Shown here: positions 48,276 through 55,563 of the stretch, in pieces
How the letters are laid out: every line of letters begins with the position of its first letter
Position numbering within the stretch: the stretch's first letter is position 1
Assembly (NCBI GenBank): GCA_029959285.1
Contig: JASCOE010000005.1
Span: 62,001-126,000, forward strand
Direction of reading: 5' to 3'
From: Flavobacteriaceae bacterium PS02337
Lineage (GTDB): Bacteria; Bacteroidota; Bacteroidia; Flavobacteriales; Flavobacteriaceae
Length of the DNA: 64,000 bases
Program-made: the position numbers and the translations under genes
The notes under the pieces: model-generated
Told to the model about the DNA's origin: nothing
The model's input: only the letters and a program-made list of their open reading frames with translations
Databases searched by the model: none

Positions 48276-49211
48276 TTATATTGTCAACGGTATAGAATAC
48301 TGTACGCGAACAGGAACACCTCTTTGTTTTCCAGGAATCCAGTTTTCATAGCTGGTAATAACTCTTATGGCTTCTTCATCCAGACCATATCCTAGTGATT
48401 TGAGTATTTTAGGTTCTGTTATTTTGCCATCTTTTTCAATTATAAATTGAATTATCAGTTTTCCTGATATTTTATTTGTTATTGCTTCTTTTGGCATCAT
48501 AAAGTTTTTTCCGATAAATTGGTAGAAATCGTTTACTCCTTTTTTGGGTAGTGGTCTTGATTCTAGTTGAGTATATTCTCTTACTACACCTTCAGCGTTT
48601 TTGCTTTTTCCGGAGATGAACTTTCCTTCCTTATAATTATCTATATATTGATATTTTGAATCTTTAAAAAGGCCTTTCCATTCTCCATCTTTAAATCCAT
48701 TCTTTATATTTCCCTGAGCTAAAAAATTTTCTCCTTCATCTTCATACCATCCATTCCCTTTTTCAACGGTATGTTCGTTTTTAGAATTCCAAAACTCATA
48801 AATTTTTACATTTGAGTCAATTCCTGATTCAGAATCAACGTATTCTCCTTTTAATTTAGGATCACCATTTTCATACCATTCTGAGAAATCGCCATTTAAT
48901 CGTGCTTTGATATAATTTTCAGTTTTTTTCTTTTTGCCATTTTCATAATAGTAAACATATTGACCATCTTTAGATAAACCATCTTTTGTTTTGGAATTTC
49001 CTTCCATTTTTAAAGTGCCCGATTTATAATAATCTTTAACTTGATAATAGTCTTTCTCTTTGCTAAAATCTTTTATAATTCTGTAAAAGACATGATTTTC
49101 TTTTGAAGCATCTTTTCCAATAGAGTCAAAATAGATAATTTTGTCCGATGCATTTTGTGAAAAAAGAAATGCGGGAAATAATATTAGCAGTAAATAAAGC
49201 ATTTTTCTCAT
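48276..49211 (-). CDS. Secreted MORN-like repeat protein with TonB C-terminal domain
   Basis: A 311-residue protein with a cleavable-type signal peptide (1-19, ends LFSQ). The middle (about 55-205) has MORN-like variant repeats (DYYKSGTLKMEG, YYYENGKKKKTENY, EWYENGDPKLKGEY, IKNGFKDGEWKG). The C-terminus (about 245-311, GKLIIQFIIEKDGKITEPKI ... GLDEEAIRVI ... GVPVRVQYSIPLTI) is a TonB_C domain. Unlike true TonB it lacks a lasting N-terminal membrane anchor and a Pro-rich spacer, so it is unlikely to transmit energy. Its neighbour downstream on the chromosome is a shorter paralogue without the TonB part. Confidence 0.82.
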   Translation of the reverse strand: MRKMLYLLLILFPAFLFSQNASDKIIYFDSIGKDASKENHVFYRIIKDFSKEKDYYQVKDYYKSGTLKMEGNSKTKDGLSKDGQYVYYYENGKKKKTENYIKARLNGDFSEWYENGDPKLKGEYVDSESGIDSNVKIYEFWNSKNEHTVEKGNGWYEDEGENFLAQGNIKNGFKDGEWKGLFKDSKYQYIDNYKEGKFISGKSKNAEGVVREYTQLESRPLPKKGVNDFYQFIGKNFMMPKEAITNKISGKLIIQFIIEKDGKITEPKILKSLGYGLDEEAIRVITSYENWIPGKQRGVPVRVQYSIPLTI

Positions 49212-49262
49212 TGGTTTTTTTGTAGTAAAAATAGTATTTTTTAAATTACGATTTCAATAAAT

Positions 49263-49958
49263 TTATTTTGATCTAAAAACTTTTTTCAGATTTTGTTTTT
49301 CGCTTAACGAAGAATAAGAAGTTTTGATATTATTCTCGTCGATACTAAATCCCGAGATTAAAATTCCTTTATCATAATTATCTGTAAACGAAATATTTTT
49401 AGATGAATCATTTCCCTGCCAGACTCCTTGTTTTAAGCCATTTTTTATTTCGCCTTTTTGAGTTACAAATCCAAAGGTTTCTTCAAATTCTCCATTTCCA
49501 TCTGTTACGGTTTGAGTTTTATCTTCATCCCAGCAGTTAAGAATTAAGGTTTGCTGTTTTTTTGTTTTAGGATCCCAAGAATTTTGTTTCTCGGACTTCT
49601 TGTTTTGATTTTCGTACCAATTGATTTCTTTGCCGTTTTTATGGTCTTCAGAATAATTTACAACAGATTCTTTGGCTCCATTTTTAAAGTAACAGATAAA
49701 TTCTCCATCTTTTTTTAAAACATCACGATCTAAAGTAGAACCAGTCATTTTCTTTCGTCCGTTTTTATAATAATCGGTCACAACGTAGCGAACACTTTTC
49801 TGAGAATAGTTCGTGATTATTCTTGTATAAGTGTGATTTTCAGGAGTACATTCGCGGTTTAATGAGTCTAAAAAGATTTTTTTTGAGACCATATTAATTT
49901 GCGCAGAAAGAGTAACTGAAAGTGTCAGAAGCAAAAAAAGGAAGATGTTTCTTTTCAT
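49263..49958 (-). CDS. Secreted MORN-like repeat protein, paralogue without TonB domain
   Basis: A 231-residue paralogue of the next minus-strand gene. Signal peptide 1-19 (ends LSAQ). The same layout is visible: KKIFLDSLNRECTPENHTYTRIIT, VTDYYKNGRKKMTG, CYFKNGAKESVVNYS, NWYENQNKKSEK, IKNGLKQGVWQG. It stops at the point where the other protein continues into its TonB_C domain. Function unknown; the pair probably arose by duplication, 51 bases apart and likely co-transcribed. Confidence 0.75.
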   Translation of the reverse strand: MKRNIFLFLLLTLSVTLSAQINMVSKKIFLDSLNRECTPENHTYTRIITNYSQKSVRYVVTDYYKNGRKKMTGSTLDRDVLKKDGEFICYFKNGAKESVVNYSEDHKNGKEINWYENQNKKSEKQNSWDPKTKKQQTLILNCWDEDKTQTVTDGNGEFEETFGFVTQKGEIKNGLKQGVWQGNDSSKNISFTDNYDKGILISGFSIDENNIKTSYSSLSEKQNLKKVFRSK

Positions 49959-49991
49959 TCAGTTCTATTTTTTATTCTAAAAATAACTTTT

Positions 49992-50447
49992 CTAGAATAA
50001 TTTAGCAACTTCTTGATTTACAAATTCTAAAAATCTTTCATCCGCTTCCGTAAATGGATCAATAACGTGGCTGTCAATATCAATTTGACCAATGTTTACT
50101 CCATTAACAAAAAGAGGAACCACAATTTCTGATTTTACTGTAAAACTACAAGCGATATAATTGTCTTGTGCATTTACGTCTGGTACTACAAAATTAGCAT
50201 TGCTTTCTGCAACTTGTCCGCAAATTCCTTTTCCAAAAGGAATAACTGTATGATCGGTTTCTGCACCAACATACGGACCTAAATGTAACGTTTTGGTATC
50301 GTGATTAGCGAAATAAAATCCAACCCAGTTGTAATATTCTACATTTTCATTTAAAAGTTGGCAGATTGCTAATAATTTTTCGTTTCTATTGTTTTGATTG
50401 TCAGCGACAATGTTGCTTATTTTTGGTTGTAATTCTTGAAATGTCAT
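49992..50447 (-). CDS. GAF-domain protein, probable free methionine-R-sulfoxide reductase
   Basis: Single-GAF-domain cytoplasmic protein of 151 residues related to fRMsr enzymes, which reduce free methionine-R-sulfoxide. It carries YYNWVGFYF, GPYVGAE, PFGKGICGQVA and NYIACSFTVKSEIVVPLFVNGVNIGQIDIDS. The cysteines that match E. coli C94 and C118 are present, but the position of the first cysteine (KIAC in E. coli) is replaced by ETDH. The remaining pair should allow the reaction, but activity is not certain. A TACTTTTG element on the minus strand at 50471-50464 may be its promoter. Confidence 0.82.
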   Translation of the reverse strand: MTFQELQPKISNIVADNQNNRNEKLLAICQLLNENVEYYNWVGFYFANHDTKTLHLGPYVGAETDHTVIPFGKGICGQVAESNANFVVPDVNAQDNYIACSFTVKSEIVVPLFVNGVNIGQIDIDSHVIDPFTEADERFLEFVNQEVAKLF

Positions 50448-50496
50448 GATCTAAAATTTTATACAAAAGTATTTAAAGCTGAACTCAAAAAATACA

Positions 50497-50504
50497 TAAA
50501 TTTG
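50497..50504 (+). promoter_or_regulatory. -7 element of xrtF
   Basis: Exact TAnnTTTG (TAAATTTG) ending 13 bases before the xrtF start, so the leader would be under ten bases. It is divergent from TACTTTTG on the minus strand at 50471-50464, the likely promoter of the GAF gene. Confidence 0.4.
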
Positions 50505-50517
50505 AAAAAAAAATATC

Positions 50518-51054
50518 TTGAAAAAATATTTAGCCCAGTTTAAGCCTTTTCTGATTTTTGTAAGCATCTTTTTTCTGACTTATATTGTCTTAACATTGGT
50601 TTATAAATTCTATTTAAATCACTACGGAGCAATTGATCTTGACGGTATATCATTGTTTGTGGGTAAAAATGTCGAATTTTTATTAAGGCTTTTTGATTAT
50701 AATATCATAATTCAAAAAAGTTCGCAAAATCCTTGGCTCGAAATTATTCTAAACAATATGTTTCTCGCACGATTAATAGAAGGTTGCAACGCAGTAAGTA
50801 TAATGATTCTTTTTGTGTCTTTTGTTGCTGCTTTTTCAGGAAAACTTTCAAAAACGCTACTTTTTATACTCTTTGGAATTGTAACAATTTATATTTTGAA
50901 TGTACTTAGAATTGCATTGCTGATAGTGCTTTTGTTTTATTTTCCAGAAAAAACCAGTTTGCTTCATGAAATTGTTTTTCCATTAATTATTTATGGATAT
51001 GTTTTTCTTTTGTGGATTTTCTGGATTAATAGATTTTCAAAATATGCTAAATAA
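50518..51054 (+). CDS. xrtF: Exosortase family protein XrtF
   Basis: Polytopic inner-membrane transpeptidase-like protein of 178 residues, expected to process proteins with a cognate C-terminal sorting signal. The exosortase triad is present: C90 in LARLIEGCNAVSIMI, R131 in LNVLRIALLI and H150 in LLHEIVFPL. Size and organisation match the flavobacterial XrtF type. An in-frame stop lies five codons upstream and the first possible start is the TTG at 50518, so a TTG start is likely. The next gene overlaps it by 11 bases and matches the XrtF-associated family. Confidence 0.9.
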   Translation: MKKYLAQFKPFLIFVSIFFLTYIVLTLVYKFYLNHYGAIDLDGISLFVGKNVEFLLRLFDYNIIIQKSSQNPWLEIILNNMFLARLIEGCNAVSIMILFVSFVAAFSGKLSKTLLFILFGIVTIYILNVLRIALLIVLLFYFPEKTSLLHEIVFPLIIYGYVFLLWIFWINRFSKYAK

Positions 51055-51490
51055 ATTACTCGAAAATAAATTTAAAATTTTTGGTGCAATACTTATTGTG
51101 CTTGGTTTAGCGTTGGTCAGATCGTTTGAACTGCAATTGTTTTATGATCCATTTTTGAATTATTTTCAAAACGACTTCAACAATTTGCCTTATCCTCAAG
51201 TGGAAACATCAAAGCTGTTTTTTGGACTTTTTTTTCGTTATTTTTTGAATTCAGCTTTATCATTAATCTTAATCTATTTTCTGTTTAAAGATATTGATAT
51301 GCTTAAGTTTAGTGCAATTTTGTATGTCTTATTTTTAATCGTACTTTTAGGGTTGTTTTTTACAATTTTAGAATTTTTTCCAAAAGCCAGCTGGCTTCTT
51401 TTTTACGTACGACGATTTATAATTCAGCCTATTTTAGTGTTGTTGTTTATTCCCGGATTTTATTATCAGCTGCAAAATTCTAAAAAATAA
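51044..51490 (+). CDS. Exosortase F system-associated membrane protein
   Basis: A 148-residue membrane protein with about four hydrophobic segments. The ATG at 51044 inside the end of xrtF gives a start MLNKLLENKFKIFGAILIVLG; an upstream start at 50993 would run through xrtF. The sequence RSFELQLFYDPFLNYFQNDFNNLPYPQ and the position directly after xrtF fit the partner family known beside XrtF in flavobacteria. Its role is not known; it may assist the exosortase. Confidence 0.85.
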   Translation: MLNKLLENKFKIFGAILIVLGLALVRSFELQLFYDPFLNYFQNDFNNLPYPQVETSKLFFGLFFRYFLNSALSLILIYFLFKDIDMLKFSAILYVLFLIVLLGLFFTILEFFPKASWLLFYVRRFIIQPILVLLFIPGFYYQLQNSKK

Positions 51491-51525
51491 CATCTCTTTA
51501 AGTTTTTTTATAAATGCTTTTTGAA

Positions 51526-51533
51526 TAATTTTG
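51526..51533 (+). promoter_or_regulatory. TAnnTTTG element four bases before the HYC_CC_PP gene
   Basis: TAATTTTG ends at 51533 and the ATG starts at 51538, the same spacing as for lptC. A transcript from it would be leaderless. No good TTG lies at the normal -33 distance. Confidence 0.4.
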
Positions 51534-51537
51534 CGCT

Positions 51538-51936
51538 ATGAATTTGAAAAAGTGTACAGGACTATTTTTGGCGTTCCTTTTATTGGTTTCCAATATTGGG
51601 TTTGCTTTTGATGTACACTATTGCGGAGGACATATTGCTTCTGTTTCTTTAAAAACAACAGCAGAACCTGTTGTAGAAAAGAAATGTTGCGGTTCTAAAG
51701 AGAAAAAGAATTCTTGCTGTAAAGACAAAGTAGTTCATTTCGAAAAAAAATCTGATGATGCTACAATCAAATTCTTCTTTTTTCAATTTGCTTTCCCTGC
51801 TGTAATACAAGATTATAAACCTTTAGTTTTTTTAGAACTTCCAAGTTTTAAAAAGAAAGAAGTGCTTTCGTATTATGCAGATGCGAATGCGCCCCCCTTA
51901 TTCAAATTATACCATCAGTATATTTTCTATTCCTGA
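51538..51936 (+). CDS. Cysteine-rich HYC_CC_PP-type protein, possible metal handling
   Basis: A 132-residue protein with an N-terminal hydrophobic signal or anchor (1-24). Features are HYC at 27-29 (DVHYCGGHIASVSL), cysteine pairs at C50-C51 and C60-C61 in EKKCCGSKEKKNSCCKDK, and the C-terminal APPLFKLYHQYIFYS. I recognise these as the marks of the HYC_CC_PP family, whose function is not established. The vicinal cysteines and histidines and the downstream receptor and HMA protein suggest binding of a soft metal such as copper. This is an inference from motif and position. Confidence 0.78.
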   Translation: MNLKKCTGLFLAFLLLVSNIGFAFDVHYCGGHIASVSLKTTAEPVVEKKCCGSKEKKNSCCKDKVVHFEKKSDDATIKFFFFQFAFPAVIQDYKPLVFLELPSFKKKEVLSYYADANAPPLFKLYHQYIFYS

Positions 51937-52054
51937 TTTTAATGTTTAGATGCCATACAAATCTTAATTAAGGTTTTGTATTTACATTTTGATTGTTTTT
52001 CATTTTGAAGAACATCAAAAATGTAGTTCTATTTCAACATTAAAATCATTTTTT

Positions 52055-54061
52055 ATGCAAAAAAATATAATGCTTTTTGCAGCGTTTTTACTTTCTGTTT
52101 CTATGTTTTCTCAAGAAGATTTAGAAGAAGTAAAAATCAATAAAAAGCAAAAAGGAATTAAAAAATCCTATACGTTAACTACCAATACTTCTTTAATTAC
52201 AAGCAAAGAATTGCTAAAAGCGGCTTGCTGTAATTTGGCCGAAAGTTTCGAAACCAATCCATCAATCGATGTTAATTTTTCTGATGCATTAACAGGAACG
52301 AAACAAATCAAAATGCTTGGTTTGACAAGTCCTTATTTAATGATAACGGAAGAAAATATCCCTTCTGTTCGTGGTGCATCTCAAGCTTACGGGCTTTCTT
52401 TTACGCCTGGGACTTGGATCGAAAGTGTTCAAATTACAAAAGGAGCGGGAAGTGTTATTAATGGCTACGAAAGTATTTCGGGTCAGATTAATACAGAACT
52501 TTTAAAACCTTTGAACGATATTCCGTTCTTTTTGAATGCTTATGGTTCTACCGATTCTCGCTTCGAATTAAATACGCATTTCAATAAAAAATTGTCTGAT
52601 AAATGGGCAACAAGTTTATTTGTTCACGGAAATACGCGTGTAGCAAAAAACGACATGAATAATGACGGATTTCTAGATAATCCGTTAGGAAAACAAATCA
52701 ATGTTTTGAATCGTTACCAATATTACAATCCAGAAAGTGGTTTAGTAAGTTTTATCAATTTCAGATATATGAATGATAAAAAGCAAACAGGAGAAGTGGA
52801 TTTTGATAAAGATCGTGATCGCGGAACAACCAATTATTGGGGTTCAGAAATCAATACAGAACGTTTTGAAGTTTCGACTAAAATAGGATATGTGTTTAAA
52901 GATATGCCGTACCAAAGTATTGGTTTTCAGAATTCTTTCAACAGTCATAAACAAGATTCTTATTTTGGTTTAAATCAATACGATATCAAACAAAACAGTT
53001 TTTACTCTAATTTGATTTTCAATTCAATCATTAATAATACAATGCACAAGTTTACAACTGGATTGAATTTTGCATACGATCAATATCAGGAATTTGTAAA
53101 TCTAACAGACGTAAGTAGAATTGATAATTCTGTTGGAGCTTTCTTTGAATATACTTATGATAATACGGATAATTTTAGTTTAATTTTAGGTGGAAGAGTT
53201 GATAATCACAACCGATTAGGTTTTTTTGTGACGCCAAGATTGCACATGAGATACAATCCGTGGAAAAATGGAGTAATTCGTTTTTCGGCGGGAAGAGGAA
53301 AACGTTCTGCGAATATTTTTGCTGAGAATCAGCAGCTTTTTGCTAGTTCTCGAACTTTTTCAGTTTTAGATACTAATGGAAAAGTATACGGATTGAATCC
53401 AGAAATTGCGTGGAATTATGGTGTGAGTTTTTCTCAGAAATTTAAAATTTTTGGTAAAAATGCCGACGCAGGGTTTGATTTGTATCGAACAGATTTTCAA
53501 AATCAAGCGATTGTTGATGTAATGCAAAGTCCGCAACAAGTTTTATTTTATGATTTAAAAGGAAGTTCGTTTGCCAATAGTCTTCAAGTTGAGTTCAATT
53601 ATGAGTTGATTCATAATCTAAATTTAAGAACAGCTTACAAATATTATGACATTCAAACTGATTATTTAAGAGGAACTTTCCAACGTCCGTTACAGGCAAA
53701 ACATCGTTTTTTAGGAAATTTAGAATACGAAACAACGCTTAATAATGACAAACAATGGAGGTTTGATTTTACCTGTAATTGGTCAGGAAAACAACAATTG
53801 CCGTACACAGCTTCAAATCCTGAAGCAGATCAATTTCCTGATTTTTCACCTTCATACGCGGTAATGAATGCACAAGTGACTCGTGTTTTTTCTTCTGTAT
53901 TTGAAGTATATGTAGGAGGAGAAAATATTGGGAATTATAAGCAAGAAAAAGCAATTTTAGGTGCAGATAATCCTTTTGGACCTAATTTTGATGCGTCTGT
54001 TGCATATGCGCCAATTTTTGGTCAAATGTATTATGCAGGATTGCGATTTAAAATTAAATAA
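52055..54061 (+). CDS. TonB-dependent receptor, possible metal or metallophore uptake
   Basis: Outer-membrane TonB-dependent receptor of 668 residues. The ATG at 52055 gives a good signal peptide (MQKNIMLFAAFLLSVSMFSQ); there is no CarboxypepD_reg domain, unlike SusC-type receptors. The plug is about 45-160 and starts with an unusual CC pair (ELLKAACCNLAESFETNPSIDVNFSDA); it contains KGAGSVINGYESISGQIN. The barrel ends with the aromatic-rich AGLRFKIK. The genes on either side encode a cysteine-rich protein and a heavy-metal-associated domain protein, so metal uptake is the most likely role. Confidence 0.88.
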   Translation: MQKNIMLFAAFLLSVSMFSQEDLEEVKINKKQKGIKKSYTLTTNTSLITSKELLKAACCNLAESFETNPSIDVNFSDALTGTKQIKMLGLTSPYLMITEENIPSVRGASQAYGLSFTPGTWIESVQITKGAGSVINGYESISGQINTELLKPLNDIPFFLNAYGSTDSRFELNTHFNKKLSDKWATSLFVHGNTRVAKNDMNNDGFLDNPLGKQINVLNRYQYYNPESGLVSFINFRYMNDKKQTGEVDFDKDRDRGTTNYWGSEINTERFEVSTKIGYVFKDMPYQSIGFQNSFNSHKQDSYFGLNQYDIKQNSFYSNLIFNSIINNTMHKFTTGLNFAYDQYQEFVNLTDVSRIDNSVGAFFEYTYDNTDNFSLILGGRVDNHNRLGFFVTPRLHMRYNPWKNGVIRFSAGRGKRSANIFAENQQLFASSRTFSVLDTNGKVYGLNPEIAWNYGVSFSQKFKIFGKNADAGFDLYRTDFQNQAIVDVMQSPQQVLFYDLKGSSFANSLQVEFNYELIHNLNLRTAYKYYDIQTDYLRGTFQRPLQAKHRFLGNLEYETTLNNDKQWRFDFTCNWSGKQQLPYTASNPEADQFPDFSPSYAVMNAQVTRVFSSVFEVYVGGENIGNYKQEKAILGADNPFGPNFDASVAYAPIFGQMYYAGLRFKIK

Positions 54062-54102
54062 CAATTTCAAAATTCAATTTCAATAACAATAAAATAAATA
54101 AT

Positions 54103-54444
54103 ATGAAAAAATTAGTTTTAATAATCATGATAACTCTTTTTGGATTTTCAGCGCAAGCTCAAACTAAAAAGAATAAAAATTTAAAATATACTACAGAAGT
54201 AAATGGTAATTGTGAGCAGTGTAAAAAACGAATTGAAAAAGCGGCTTATGGTGTTCCGGGAGTAAAAACAGCAAGTTGGGATATTAGTTCACATCAGCTT
54301 TCTGTTATTTTGAATGAAGAGAAAACTTCTCCTTCAGATTTAAACAAGGCGATTGCAAAAGCAGGTCATGATAATAAAGAGTTTAAAGCTACAACTGCAG
54401 ATTACGATAATCTACACAGCTGTTGTAAGTATGTAAGAGAATAG
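54103..54444 (+). CDS. Secreted heavy-metal-associated (HMA) domain protein
   Basis: A 113-residue exported protein: signal peptide 1-20 (ends SAQAQ), then a ferredoxin-like HMA domain (about 28-98). The metal site is C37-EQ-C40 in EVNGNCEQCKKRIEKAAYGVPGVKTASWD. A second pair, C107-C108 (HSCCKYVRE), lies at the C-terminus. Periplasmic copper chaperones have this form. It lies 41 bases after the receptor gene and is closed by a terminator, ending the likely trio. Confidence 0.88.
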   Translation: MKKLVLIIMITLFGFSAQAQTKKNKNLKYTTEVNGNCEQCKKRIEKAAYGVPGVKTASWDISSHQLSVILNEEKTSPSDLNKAIAKAGHDNKEFKATTADYDNLHSCCKYVRE

Positions 54445-54453
54445 TTATTACTT

Positions 54454-54484
54454 AAAGCCCAAGCATTAGTTTGGGCTTTTTTTA
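54454..54484 (+). terminator. Terminator after the HMA gene
   Basis: Nine-bp perfect stem AAAGCCCAA with TTGGGCTTT, eight-base loop, T-run. Confidence 0.9.
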
Positions 54485-54578
54485 ATAGTTAATTTATGTT
54501 TAAAATACCGTATTTTATTGCGGTTACAGTAAATAATTGTTACTTTCACAAACTTATAAAAATAACCAACTTCGTTTT

Positions 54579-55259
54579 ATGAATAAATTTGATTGGACCC
54601 AGTTAATAAACCCTGAATTTTATATTACTTTAAGTGTCGGAGGTTTTCAGATTGGGTTATTTATTGTGCTGTTTATAGTTTTTGCTGAAACAGGACTTTT
54701 TGCAGGTTTTTTTCTGCCTGGAGACAGTTTGCTTTTTCTAGCAGGAATTTACAGTCGTGATTTAATTGAGAATGTTTTATTTATTCCAAATGATTTTTTT
54801 AATGTTCTTTTGCTTGCAACTGCTGTAGCAATAATGGGAGTTTTAGGAAATATGACAGGTTATTGGTTTGGAGCTAAAAGCGGTTATTATTTATTCAAAA
54901 AAGAAGATTCATTTTGGTTTAAGAAAAAATACCTTCTTCAGTCTAAAGATTTCTTCGAAAAATACGGAGGAAAAGCTATCATTTACGCTAGATTTCTTCC
55001 TATTTTTAGAACATTTGCTCCAATCGTTGCAGGAATTGTTTCTATGGATAAAAAGAAATTTATGTTTTACAATATATTGAGTTCTTTCCTTTGGTCATTT
55101 ATATTAATTTTTGCTGGACATTATTTATATGGCATTTTCTTAAAACAAGGAATAGATTTGAAAAAACATATTGAATACATTATTGTAATTATAGTGATCA
55201 TCTCAACTTTTCCAGTATTAGTTAAGCTGTTAAAAAAGAGACCAAACGAACAGATATAA
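54579..55259 (+). CDS. DedA family inner-membrane protein
   Basis: A 226-residue polytopic protein of the DedA/SNARE-associated family, now linked to flipping of undecaprenyl phosphate and phospholipids. The ATG at 54579 (MNKFDWTQLINPEFY) is chosen over an upstream non-ATG start at 54537. Family motifs are FAETGLFAGFFLPGDSLLFLAG (with the acidic residue E), MGVLGNMTGYWFGAKSG and YARFLPIFRTFAPIVAGI with two conserved arginines. Single-gene unit closed by a terminator. Confidence 0.92.
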   Translation: MNKFDWTQLINPEFYITLSVGGFQIGLFIVLFIVFAETGLFAGFFLPGDSLLFLAGIYSRDLIENVLFIPNDFFNVLLLATAVAIMGVLGNMTGYWFGAKSGYYLFKKEDSFWFKKKYLLQSKDFFEKYGGKAIIYARFLPIFRTFAPIVAGIVSMDKKKFMFYNILSSFLWSFILIFAGHYLYGIFLKQGIDLKKHIEYIIVIIVIISTFPVLVKLLKKRPNEQI

Positions 55260-55280
55260 TCTCAGCAGAAAATAGAATAA

Positions 55281-55320
55281 AAAAAGTCCGAAGTTTTTAG
55301 AAACTTCGGACTTTTTTTAT
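55281..55320 (+). terminator. Terminator of the dedA gene
   Basis: Perfect 16-bp stem AAAAAGTCCGAAGTTT with AAACTTCGGACTTTTT, loop TTAG, T-run. Confidence 0.93.
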
Positions 55321-55470
55321 TCTATTCATTTTCAATTCTGTTTATAAATGAATTGTGGTAATAATATATTGTGTTCCTGCGGTTGAAACTGCAGACTACA
55401 TTTTTTACAATGAAATTGTATGAATTATTTTTGTATGCTAGTTTTGATAAAGTAATTTTTAAAGTTGTAG

Positions 55471-55557
55471 TTAACAATTAACAATTAACAATTAACAATT
55501 AACAATTAACAATTAACAATTAACAATTAACAATTAACAATTAACAATTAACAATTA
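55471..55557. repeat. Tandem array of the heptamer TTAACAA (12 copies plus TTA)
   Basis: Twelve perfect back-to-back copies of the seven-base unit TTAACAA, followed by TTA. The array ends 7 bases from the rodA stop codon, in the 304-base gap between the convergent dedA and rodA genes. The perfect copies predict length variation between strains. Apart from the dedA terminator I see no other feature in this gap. Confidence 0.97.
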
Positions 55558-55563
55558 TCCAAA

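Noticed and set aside
55471-55557. Considered as a CRISPR-like array
   Set aside because: Seven-base units with no spacers and no cas genes; a simple tandem repeat.
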